From assembly GCF_008693005.1 (NCBI RefSeq), contig NZ_VXKE01000005.1:1-64000 (forward strand): a stretch of 64,000 nucleotides of DNA, read 5' to 3'. The notes beneath the pieces are model-generated. The model was not told where the DNA came from and searched no databases. It saw only the letters and a list, made by a program, of their open reading frames with translations. Of the stretch, positions 1-8,968 are shown in pieces. The stretch's first letter is position 1; each line of letters starts with the position of its first letter. The translations under genes were made by a program, and so were the position numbers. The stretch comes from Helicobacter canis. GTDB lineage: Bacteria > Campylobacterota > Campylobacteria > Campylobacterales > Helicobacteraceae.

Positions 1-371
1 AAAGGGGGAGCGGAATAGTGATGGATTAAGGCGTAAAGCGAGCAAGTGCTGGCGTAGCGCAAAAGCCAACCCACGCGCATTGTGAGAGACTTTGTTCAAG
101 AGCAGCACTTCGCAGCGCAAAAGCCAACCCACGCGAGCACGCTTGCAAACCCAAGCTTAAGCGAGTCAAACCCCGCAGCCCAAAGTCTTAAAGCAGCTTC
201 AAAATTTGGCGCACTGCATTGGCACACGCCCAAGCCTTAAACATTTGGCACAATCTTTGTCTTGGCAAATACGAAGCTTATAGCCAGTGCAGTAACTATT
301 ATTTATATGGATAAAATCAATAAACTTTAGCTATATACACTAATGAATATTTACTTTAAGCATATAAATAC
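1..371. other. Non-coding region upstream of groES, origin unclear
   Basis: No convincing gene is seen here on either strand. The left part is GC-richer and repetitive (see the direct repeat), while bases from about 290 onward become AT-rich as the groES promoter is approached. The left part could be the remains of a dispersed repeat or the end of something outside the window. Confidence 0.5.
56..135 (+). repeat. 22-bp perfect direct repeat pair
   Basis: The 22 bases at 56-77 recur exactly at 114-135; both copies contain AAAAGCCAACCCACGCG. The copies are 58 bp apart start to start. No gene is present. This could be a small tandem duplication or part of a larger dispersed non-coding repeat. 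Confidence 0.7.
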
Positions 372-400
372 TTGACTTATTTACATAATATTTTTACACT
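372..400 (+). promoter_or_regulatory. Housekeeping sigma promoter of groESL
   Basis: A -35 box TTGACT (372-377) and a -10 box TACACT (395-400) are separated by 17 bp. The predicted start site falls inside the CIRCE-like operator just downstream, so repressor binding would block initiation. Confidence 0.7.
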
Positions 401-401
401 T

Positions 402-428
402 TCGGCACTTAAAATTTTTAAGTGCTAA
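402..428 (+). promoter_or_regulatory. CIRCE operator (HrcA-type heat-shock repressor site)
   Basis: The arms TCGGCACTT (402-410) and AAGTGCTAA (420-428) flank a 9-bp spacer. This is the CIRCE architecture, whose consensus is TTAGCACTC-N9-GAGTGCTAA. The right arm is nearly perfect and the left is degenerate at its outer bases. HrcA is known to bind CIRCE upstream of groESL in many bacteria, and in H. pylori HrcA acts with HspR. Position over the transcription start implies repression. Confidence 0.85.
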
Positions 429-450
429 TTTTAAAGTGTAAGGAGAAGTT

Positions 451-723
451 ATGAAATTCAAACCACTAGGCGAGCGGATTCTCGTTGAGCGACTTGAAGA
501 AGAGAGCAAGACGACTTCAGGGATCATTATCCCAGATAGCGCGAAAGAAAAGCCACTTATGGGCAAGGTGATCGCTATAAGCAAGCAAGTCGCAGATGAC
601 AAGTCTGTAAAAGAAGGCGAAGTAGTCGTGTTTGGGAAATATTCTGGCAGTGAGATCAAGCTTGATAAAGCAGAATATATCGTGCTTGAGATCAAAGATG
701 TGCTTGGCGTTTTGTCCAAGTAA
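451..723 (+). CDS. groES: GroES co-chaperonin (Hsp10)
   Basis: This is the seven-subunit lid of the cytoplasmic GroEL folding chamber. The 90-residue product starts MKFKPLGERILVERLEEE and has the mobile loop (about residues 18-33, SGIIIPDSAKEKP) that docks on GroEL. Length is typical of non-gastric Campylobacterota; H. pylori GroES carries an extra His/Cys-rich tail that is absent here. A strong ribosome site, AAGGAG, lies just before the ATG. It is the first gene of the groESL operon, under the CIRCE operator. Confidence 0.97.
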   Translation: MKFKPLGERILVERLEEESKTTSGIIIPDSAKEKPLMGKVIAISKQVADDKSVKEGEVVVFGKYSGSEIKLDKAEYIVLEIKDVLGVLSK

Positions 724-2391
<1,668 letters not shown>

Positions 2392-2408
2392 TCCCAGCCC
2401 CTATCTTT

Positions 2409-2434
2409 AGCTAGATTCTACCTAGAATCTAGCT
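2409..2434 (+). terminator. Inverted GATTCTA motif pair after groEL, probable terminator
   Basis: AGCTAGATTCTA (2409-2420), a two-base centre CC, then TAGAATCTAGCT (2423-2434) forms a perfect 12-bp palindrome 17 bp after the groEL stop. Only a short T-containing stretch follows, so it is not a textbook Rho-independent site. The palindrome is built from two opposed copies of the dispersed motif. Confidence 0.6.
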
Positions 2435-2769
2435 TTATCATCTCTCCATAGATTCTAGCAAACCACTTCAACCCCATAAAGCAAACAATAATCAAAGCCC
2501 CATTATATAGGGCGAATATGTGCCAATCTTGCCAATGCCCAAACAAACATACAATCCATAATCAAAAGTAGATTCTAGTGTAAGGCGGAGCTTGGAGACA
2601 CTCATTTAGGCTAGGGCGGAGTAGTATCTTGGTGGTAGCAAGCAGCCAGATTAGCAACCTACAAAAGTGCGCAATCCGCGATTGATCGCGCTGGGTGAAA
2701 TCTGCGGCTAGAATCCTATATGGATTTTAGCTAGAATCCGCTTTTGTAAAGAGTATTTAGGATAAGGTG
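2435..2769. other. Non-coding spacer with several dispersed-motif copies
   Basis: No gene is recognised. The stretch holds copies of GATTCTA/TAGAATC near 2450, 2570, 2690 and 2733, and its last bases AGGATAAGG supply the ribosome site of the next gene. Confidence 0.5.
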
Positions 2770-3366
2770 ATGAGACTATTACAAATCTTTCTACTTAGCA
2801 TTATGATATGTGGGAGTTTAAGGGCTGGAGTTGGCTGTATGATAGGAGATTTTAGATGTTTAATAGGAAATATGTTGCAAATAGCTTCATTTCACTATGG
2901 CTTTAGCACAGATTTAAACAAGATAGATTCAGATAAAGTAGCTAAAGATAGATTTGGCGGAATCATTGGTGCGAGTGTAGGGTGGAATTTCTTTGTAGCT
3001 AATCATCTTTATTTAGAACCTTCCATAAACATTCCTTTTACTGATTATGAAGTAGGCTTTGGAACAAGGATTAAATATCTCTATATGGATACTTATGCTC
3101 CCACTCACTCTGTGGGCAGAGTGCTATATATCCACCCAGAACCGCTTAGGTGGTTACATCTTATAGTTGGTGCTGGGGCAAATTTTAGCCAGACGCATAA
3201 TCTCAAAGCAAATGGAGCGTATATTGAAGTAGGTTTAGGCTTATTAAAAATCATTCCGCTTTTAGTCAATACAGATATTACCTATCGTGCAAATATCTAT
3301 AGCAAATCTAATGATTTAGATTTGGGGACAATCCATAGCTTAAACTTTGTTTGGACTTTTCTCTAA
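2770..3366 (+). CDS. Hypothetical secreted, probably outer-membrane protein
   Basis: Function unrecognised. The 198-residue product has a signal peptide (MRLLQIFLLSIMICGSLRA). It then alternates hydrophobic and polar residues, is rich in Gly, Tyr and Phe, and ends in an aromatic-hydrophobic residue pair (FL), all consistent with a small beta-barrel. ATG at 2770 is preferred over the GTG one codon earlier because AGGA at 2759-2762 is then well spaced. It is less GC-rich than the next gene and stands alone between groEL and another outer-membrane gene. Confidence 0.65.
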   Translation: MRLLQIFLLSIMICGSLRAGVGCMIGDFRCLIGNMLQIASFHYGFSTDLNKIDSDKVAKDRFGGIIGASVGWNFFVANHLYLEPSINIPFTDYEVGFGTRIKYLYMDTYAPTHSVGRVLYIHPEPLRWLHLIVGAGANFSQTHNLKANGAYIEVGLGLLKIIPLLVNTDITYRANIYSKSNDLDLGTIHSLNFVWTFL

Positions 3367-3479
3367 GAACTTCTTAAGGCATTGCTTCAAAGCATTAACG
3401 GCACGCTTATCTAGCAAACCCTGCAAACTCACACTTCTCAATACCTAACACATAAAGCAAACAATAATCAAAAAGCCTT

Positions 3480-3485
3480 TATAAT
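3480..3485 (+). promoter_or_regulatory. Candidate -10 box of the outer-membrane protein gene
   Basis: A perfect TATAAT lies 26 bp before the ATG at 3512, in an AT-rich gap with no gene. The -35 region is not recognisable, which is common for Helicobacter housekeeping promoters. Confidence 0.5.
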
Positions 3486-3511
3486 GTCGTATTTTTTGAC
3501 AAAGGGTTAGT

Positions 3512-4912
3512 ATGAGAGCTGGCGTATTTGTTGCAATGGGATTGCTTTTGGGGTTTGCGCGGGCAAATAGCTTAGATCTAGCGGAGACAAAAGATTCTGC
3601 TAGACCAGGGGTGTTTCCTGTGATACAAGCAGAAGCGTTTAACAAATTCGCGCTCGGCGGAGACAAAATCTCGCCAACAGAGAGCTATGGCTATATGCTA
3701 GGCACGCTTGGGCTAGAGCTTAGGGCTGCCCTAGAGTCTGGCTCAATCCAAGTGGGCTTAGGCGGTGCTGGGGCAGGGCTGGCGCAAGACTCTACAAGAA
3801 GGGGCGATAATCTTGGCTACAACTATGTGGGCTTTAATCCAAGCTACGATGGCACAGGTACTCCCACCGCCCTAAACACGCGCAACTACTATATCCACAA
3901 TGCGTATTTCGCGCTCACGCACGATAGGGGTAAGAGCGCGTATGGACTATCTTTGGGGCGGTTTTCCTACGATGATGGCGACTATGTCAATGGCTTTGTG
4001 GAGGGCGGCAAGCTAGGATATAGCCTAAAACTCACAGATTCTGGGATTTTCTACACGGAGCTTGCTGCTATCTCTAGCATAGCCTTGCTTGGTGATGGAT
4101 TTTTCTGGGATTATAGCCGCGCGAATGTGCCTAGGGGGCTGCTAAGTGGCAAGCTAGGCTTCTCGCAGCTCTTTGGCAATGGCAGCAGCCTTGCTATCCA
4201 CGCGTTTTATTACTATGGCATTAGCGAGTATAGTGCGCCCGGACTTAATGTGCGCTATGAGACAAACGCCGCTGCTAGCGAGTCTAGCGGCTTTAACGCC
4301 ACCACAAGGCTCAATGTCGTCCTGCCGATATATGATAGGCTTTATATGCCTGTGCCTGTGCTGCTTGGGAGCTTTTTGCGCGATGAAAATGGGAGAGAAG
4401 AGGGGCTTACTGCTACCATTATGCTAAAGCAGGATTTGGACTTCTACAAAGAGCGTAGCTCCTATAATCTAGCCCTTGCTATGCAGCAAAATATCGGGCT
4501 ATCTCACGCTAGGCTTGGGTTTTTTGGCTCGCCGCTTGGGGTAAATATCTGGGATAATAGCGTGTATGCCACTGGCTCTTCGCTTAATGCCATCGTGTAT
4601 AAAGACGCCTTTAGCGCGCTATTTTTCACCAAAGCAAGCTTTGATAGAGAGTTTTTGGGCTACAAAAATCGCTATGACATAGGGCTAGATGGTCGCTACA
4701 CCACTGCCCCTGCCGCTGATGAATACTCGCTCAAGCTTACCCTAGATATGAGTATCAACAAGCTGCTAACCCTCTCACTCATCGCAAATTACTACACAAG
4801 CATCTACCGCCACAGCGGTATCTTAAACCCTGACTTCGCGCCGCAAAACATCGCGCCAAACACCGCCATAAACCGCAGCTATATGATGACAAAGCTAAGC
4901 TTTGATTTTTAG
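3512..4912 (+). CDS. Outer-membrane family protein (Hof/porin-like beta-barrel)
   Basis: A 466-residue envelope protein. It has an N-terminal signal sequence (MRAGVFVAMGLLLGFARA), then many short amphipathic segments rich in Gly, Tyr and Asn, and ends SFDF with a terminal Phe, the usual outer-membrane insertion signature. Length and layout resemble the Helicobacter Hof family of outer-membrane proteins; this assignment rests on general resemblance, not on a diagnostic motif. Alternative: an OprD-like porin. It is convergent with der on the other strand. Confidence 0.65.
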   Translation: MRAGVFVAMGLLLGFARANSLDLAETKDSARPGVFPVIQAEAFNKFALGGDKISPTESYGYMLGTLGLELRAALESGSIQVGLGGAGAGLAQDSTRRGDNLGYNYVGFNPSYDGTGTPTALNTRNYYIHNAYFALTHDRGKSAYGLSLGRFSYDDGDYVNGFVEGGKLGYSLKLTDSGIFYTELAAISSIALLGDGFFWDYSRANVPRGLLSGKLGFSQLFGNGSSLAIHAFYYYGISEYSAPGLNVRYETNAAASESSGFNATTRLNVVLPIYDRLYMPVPVLLGSFLRDENGREEGLTATIMLKQDLDFYKERSSYNLALAMQQNIGLSHARLGFFGSPLGVNIWDNSVYATGSSLNAIVYKDAFSALFFTKASFDREFLGYKNRYDIGLDGRYTTAPAADEYSLKLTLDMSINKLLTLSLIANYYTSIYRHSGILNPDFAPQNIAPNTAINRSYMMTKLSFDF

Positions 4913-5084
4913 ATTCTACGCTTTGTTGGGGGCTGTCCATTTAATCTAGGGAAACATCGAAAATTTAGCCAAGTTGCAGGCGGCAGGATTTGTCGATGAT
5001 TTTTGGGGTTTTCAAGCGGTGTGCGCAGGGATTTATCTAGGCGATAATGAGCAAGCCCACCGAGCAGAATCCACAAAAAGCGCG

Positions 5085-5146
5085 GCAAAACAAGCGACAG
5101 CGGTGCAAGGCGAAGCCGCAGCAGGTTTCTTTAGAAAGCCAACGCC
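5085..5146. repeat. Diverged dispersed repeat, copy 1
   Basis: Starting with GCAAAACAAGCGA (5085-5097), this stretch matches 37616-37673 at most positions. The shared end is TTTCTTTAGAAAGCCAA, followed by GCC. It lies between the convergent outer-membrane gene and der and runs up to the der stop codon. The other copy lies inside the ispE coding sequence. Confidence 0.6.
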
Positions 5147-6591
5147 TAAAAAGCGGATTCTGGGTTGCCTTGCCCTTTAGGGCGCGGAGCTAGCAAAATA
5201 GGCGTGCCACTTAAGCCAAACTCTTTCCTAAACTGATTGACCAAAAAGCGTTTATAGCTAAAGTGCAAGGACTTTGGGCGATTGCTTATAAGTGCGATTT
5301 GTGGGGGCTTGGTGGCGTATTGCGTGGCGTAGTAGATTTTAACCAGCTTGCCGTGATCGCTTGGGATTGGGTGGGTGCGCACTGCTTTTGCAATGGTGTC
5401 ATTAAGCTTAGAAGTGGGGATTCTTGAGGCATAGTTGGCATAGACTTCTAGGATTTTGTGCTTTAGCTCCTTGATATGCCGCCCCTTAAGCGCGCTTAGG
5501 GTCAAAAATGGCGCGTATTCTAAGAAGCGAAATCGCCGCAAGAAATCCGCCCTAATGCTAGTAAAATCCGCGTGCGCTATATCCCATTTGTTCCACACGA
5601 CTATGACTCCTAGCGCGTGCTTTTGCACAAGGGAGAAGATCTTCTCATCAAGCTCGACAAGCGGCGCACTAGAATCTAGGACTAAAATGGCTATATCTGC
5701 TTGCTCTAGCACCTTGCTTGTGCGATCAAGGGCGTATTTCTCTAGGGACTCTATCTTGCCCTTTCTGCGGATACCAGCAGTATCGACAAAGCGTAAGGTG
5801 CTGTTTTCAAAGGTGATTTGCTCATCGACAGGGTCGATTGTAGTGCCTGCTTGCGCACTTACTACACTGCGGTCATAGCCTACAAGGGCGTTTAAGATAG
5901 AGGATTTGCCGACATTGACTCTGCCGATGATACCTACTTGGATTGTTTCTAGCGATTGGGCTTCTTGGGTGAATTGGGCTTTACTTGGTTCTAGCGTTGG
6001 CTTTGCTGTCTGTGAGTCGCTTACATTTTGGGCATCTTCAAAAGTGGATTCTAGGGCTTCTAGTAGCTCTTCTTCTATATCCTGTGCTACCTCCTGCATC
6101 TCTGGGAAAAGAGTGGATTCTAGTGCGCTAAGTAGCTGGCTTATGCCGCGATTGTGCGATACAGAGATAAAGTGCATAGCCTTTGTGCCAAACTCTGCAA
6201 AGTTGTAGGCTAGCTCCTTTTGGGAGTCGTTATCGATTTTGTTGATCACAAGCAAGGTCGGTGCGCTCTTTTGCAGGGTGAAAAAGAGTTTCCTATCTTC
6301 TTGCGTGGGCAGCAGCTTGCCATCGACTAGATAGAGTATCAAATCCGCCGTCTTTGCTGCTTGCTTTGCCTTATGTGCGACTTTTGTAAAGAGCTCATCG
6401 CTCGTGTCTTCAATACCCCCGGTATCGACTATGCGCACGCTTTGCCCATTGTGTAGCGTGATTTGAGCGGCGTTGGTGTCTCTTGTCGTGCCCGCGATAT
6501 GCGAAGTGATGGCTATGCGACTCTTTGCCAAGCGGTTAAATAGAGATGACTTGCCTACATTAGGTCTGCCAATAATGGCGATAGTTTTCAT
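5146..6591 (-). CDS. der: Ribosome-assembly GTPase Der (EngA)
   Basis: Tandem-domain GTPase needed for 50S ribosome maturation. The 481-residue product carries GRPNVGKSS (residues 8-16), DTGG and NKID in the first G domain; a second G domain with GRVNVGKSS, DTAG and NKWD; and a C-terminal KH-like domain. The linker between G domains is long and acidic and contains LEALESTFED, encoded by one copy of the dispersed motif. The C-terminus (PESAF) runs into the dispersed repeat at 5085-5146. Confidence 0.95.
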   Translation of the reverse strand: MKTIAIIGRPNVGKSSLFNRLAKSRIAITSHIAGTTRDTNAAQITLHNGQSVRIVDTGGIEDTSDELFTKVAHKAKQAAKTADLILYLVDGKLLPTQEDRKLFFTLQKSAPTLLVINKIDNDSQKELAYNFAEFGTKAMHFISVSHNRGISQLLSALESTLFPEMQEVAQDIEEELLEALESTFEDAQNVSDSQTAKPTLEPSKAQFTQEAQSLETIQVGIIGRVNVGKSSILNALVGYDRSVVSAQAGTTIDPVDEQITFENSTLRFVDTAGIRRKGKIESLEKYALDRTSKVLEQADIAILVLDSSAPLVELDEKIFSLVQKHALGVIVVWNKWDIAHADFTSIRADFLRRFRFLEYAPFLTLSALKGRHIKELKHKILEVYANYASRIPTSKLNDTIAKAVRTHPIPSDHGKLVKIYYATQYATKPPQIALISNRPKSLHFSYKRFLVNQFRKEFGLSGTPILLAPRPKGQGNPESAF

Positions 6592-7026
6592 TGCGCTGCC
6601 TTTGGGTATTTGGCTAAAATGATAGCAAAAAGCCTTTTATATTGTGCTTTGGTGTCGCAGTAGCCCTACTAGAATCTACTTTCTAAACCCTTTTTGCGTG
6701 TGAAAAGGGCTTAGGAAATTGAGTGATTTCCTTTTGATCTTAGCTGGGACGCAGTGCAAAAACTTGCAAAAGCAGTGGAAAGTATTGACAAAGGCAGGGT
6801 GCTTTTGGCTAGAATTACAGCGATTGGAAGATCGTGTTATTTGGAAGCTGCGCCACTTTGCGTCAAAATGGGTCCAAGATGGGTCTAGTGTGTGATTTAG
6901 CTTGCGCGTGCGTTTGATTGTATATATCTCGCTTACGCTGGCTCTACATCGTGCCTTGCGCCGCTTCACTTCTCTCCCACCCCTAGAATCCCCGCCCCAC
7001 TAAAATACAAATTAAGGATAGTATCT
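6592..7026. other. 435-bp intergenic region between der and thiG
   Basis: This divergent region should hold promoters for der (minus) and thiG (plus). About 6676-6969 is unusually free of stop codons in several frames on both strands, but no frame has a convincing start, ribosome site or recognisable protein. No TPP riboswitch sequence (CTGAGA or the conserved ACCTGATCTGG-type element) is seen ahead of thiG. It may be an eroded gene or an unrecognised repeat. Confidence 0.45.
6619..6627 (-). promoter_or_regulatory. Candidate extended -10 promoter of der
   Basis: On the minus strand the sequence reads TGCTATCAT, an extended -10 element, 28 bp before the der ATG. No clear -35 box is seen. Confidence 0.4.
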
Positions 7027-7800
7027 GTGGAAAATGATGTTTTGCAAATAGGTGGATTTAGCTTCACCAGTCGCTTTATCTTAGGCTCTGGCAAATACTC
7101 CCTAGAGCTTATCGACTCCGCTATCACGCAGGCAAAGGCAGAAATTATTACACTCGCCCTGCGCCGCGCCAATCCGCAAGGGCTAGAAAATATCCTAGAT
7201 TTTATCCCCAAGCATATCACCTTGCTGCCTAATACTTCTGGGGCGAGAAACGCGCAAGAAGCCCTGCGTATCGCGCGGCTTGCTAGAGAGATTTGCGGCG
7301 CAAAACTTATCAAAATCGAAGTGATTGGGGATAGCAAGTATCTCCTGCCTAACAACTATGAAACCACAAAAGCCGTAGAGCTACTAGCAAACGATGGCTT
7401 CACCCCCCTGCCCTATATGTCAGCCGATCTCTACGCCGCGCGCGATATGTGCAATGCTGGGGCAGCGGCGATTATGCCCCTAGCCGCGCCCATTGGGAGC
7501 AACAAGGGGCTATGCGCCAAAGAATTTATCCAAATCTTGCTTGATGAAATTACACTGCCAATTATCGTTGATGCGGGGCTTGGCTCGCCAGCTCAAGCCT
7601 GCGAGGCTATGCAGATGGGCGCAGCAGCAGTTATGGTAAATACCGCCATAGCAGAATCTCGCTCTATCCCAACAATGGCGCGCGCATTTGCGCTAGCTGT
7701 GGAAGCTGGCAGGGCTGCCTATCTCGCTGGGCTAGCCCCCATAAGCGCGCCCAAGCCTAGCTCGCCCACGGCTGATTATTTGGGCTTTTTGCGCGATTAG
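7027..7800 (+). CDS. thiG: Thiazole synthase ThiG
   Basis: Forms the thiazole ring of thiamine from deoxyxylulose phosphate, dehydroglycine (made by ThiH) and ThiS thiocarboxylate. The 257-residue TIM barrel begins with the family pattern GGFSFTSRFILGSGKY. It has the Schiff-base lysine in KLIKIEVIGD and the phosphate-binding PIIVDAGLGSPAQA and GAAAVMVNTAIA segments. The start is GTG, with AAGGAT about 9 bp upstream. It is the first gene of a thiG-thiH-thiE run; the TAG stop merges into a G9 tract. No thiS or thiF lies nearby. Confidence 0.95.
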   Translation: MENDVLQIGGFSFTSRFILGSGKYSLELIDSAITQAKAEIITLALRRANPQGLENILDFIPKHITLLPNTSGARNAQEALRIARLAREICGAKLIKIEVIGDSKYLLPNNYETTKAVELLANDGFTPLPYMSADLYAARDMCNAGAAAIMPLAAPIGSNKGLCAKEFIQILLDEITLPIIVDAGLGSPAQACEAMQMGAAAVMVNTAIAESRSIPTMARAFALAVEAGRAAYLAGLAPISAPKPSSPTADYLGFLRD

Positions 7801-7808
7801 GGGGGGGG
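7800..7808 (+). repeat. G9 homopolymer tract at the thiG stop / thiH ribosome site
   Basis: Nine consecutive G residues run from the last base of the thiG stop codon to two bases before the thiH ATG at 7811. The tract supplies the only purine-rich sequence that can serve as the thiH ribosome-binding site. Length changes by slippage would alter Shine-Dalgarno spacing without changing either reading frame. Confidence 0.8.
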
Positions 7809-7810
7809 CT

Positions 7811-8959
7811 ATGCGGCGTGATTGTATGGCATATTTGCCCTTTATGGAGCGGCTTGATAGCGATTTGCTAGAGTGCGTGCTAGAGCAAGTGGCACGCTAT
7901 GATGAGAGCAGCTTTGGCACAGATGATGTCAAGCGTGCTTTGCAGGCTACAAGCCTACAAATCGAGCATTTGCAAGCTCTGCTCTCTCCAGCAGCAGAAG
8001 AGTTTATCGAAGAGCTAGCGATAAAAAGCGCGCAAGTAAAGCGCAAATATTTTGGCAGCAATATCGCCCTTTTTACCCCGCTCTACCTTAGCAACCACTG
8101 CTCGAGTAAATGCGTGTATTGCGGATTCCAAAAGGGCAATCCAATCGCGCGCGCCAAGCTTAGTGAGAGTGAAATCCACCAAGAAATGCACGCAATCGCA
8201 CAAAGTGGCTTGCAAGAAGTGCTTATGCTAACAGGCGAGGGCAGGGAGTATGCGAGCGTGGAGTATATCGCCAAGGCTTGTGCCATAGCAAAGGAGTATT
8301 TCAAAGTCATAGGCGTGGAGATTTATCCAATGAATACCGATGAATACGCGCTTTTGCACGAAAATGGCTGCGATTATGTAACGATTTTTCAAGAGACTTA
8401 TGACCCTGCTTGCTACACTAGAATCCACACTGCTGGGGAGAAATGCGTATTCCCCTATCGATTTTATGGGCAAGAGAGAGCGTTACGCGCTGGGTTTAGG
8501 GGGGTGGGATTTGGCGCGCTGCTAGGCATTGGGGATTTTCGCAAAGACGCGCTTGCCACGGCACTACACGCGCATTTCTTACAAGCACGCTACCCCCACG
8601 CAGAAATCGCCCTCTCAATCCCACGCCTACGCCCTATCATCAACAACCGCAAAATCTCCCCCAAAGATGTGGGCGAGAAGCGGCTGCTACAAGTGCTGTG
8701 CGCGTATCGGCTGTTTTTGCCTTATGCGAGCATTACCATTTCTAGCCGCGAGCGCAAGGGATTGCGCGATGAGTTTGTCAAACTTGGGGCGAGCAAGATG
8801 AGTGCTGGGGTGTCAGTGGGCATTGGGGGCAAAAGCTTGGAGAAAAAGGGCGATGAGCAGTTTGATATAGCCGATTGCAGGGGGGTGGGCGAGATTGTGG
8901 CGAGTCTCAAGCACGCTGGCTTGCAGCCGGTGTTTAGCGATAGTGTGTATGTGGGCTAG
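7811..8959 (+). CDS. thiH: 2-iminoacetate synthase ThiH (radical SAM)
   Basis: Cleaves tyrosine to dehydroglycine for ThiG. The 382-residue product has the radical-SAM cluster site Cys97-X3-Cys101-X2-Cys104 (SNHCSSKCVYCGF), followed by a TIM-barrel core and the MLTGEGREYAS segment typical of ThiH. ATG at 7811 is taken as the start; an internal ATG at 7826 (MAYLPFMERL) is an alternative. It is translated from a G-rich leader that may be length-variable. Confidence 0.94.
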   Translation: MRRDCMAYLPFMERLDSDLLECVLEQVARYDESSFGTDDVKRALQATSLQIEHLQALLSPAAEEFIEELAIKSAQVKRKYFGSNIALFTPLYLSNHCSSKCVYCGFQKGNPIARAKLSESEIHQEMHAIAQSGLQEVLMLTGEGREYASVEYIAKACAIAKEYFKVIGVEIYPMNTDEYALLHENGCDYVTIFQETYDPACYTRIHTAGEKCVFPYRFYGQERALRAGFRGVGFGALLGIGDFRKDALATALHAHFLQARYPHAEIALSIPRLRPIINNRKISPKDVGEKRLLQVLCAYRLFLPYASITISSRERKGLRDEFVKLGASKMSAGVSVGIGGKSLEKKGDEQFDIADCRGVGEIVASLKHAGLQPVFSDSVYVG

Positions 8960-8968
8960 GCTTGGCTA

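Noticed and set aside
4974-5180. 68-codon plus-strand frame beyond the outer-membrane gene
   Set aside because: It runs through the dispersed repeat and the end of der and has no ribosome site; it is repeat sequence rather than a gene.
6676-6969. Open frame of 97 codons on the minus strand between der and thiG
   Set aside because: No ribosome site, unusual residue composition, no recognised domain, and competing open frames on the other strand.
6900-7026. TPP riboswitch ahead of thiG
   Set aside because: None of the conserved thi-box sequences (CTGAGA, the ACCTGATCTGG-type segment) could be found.
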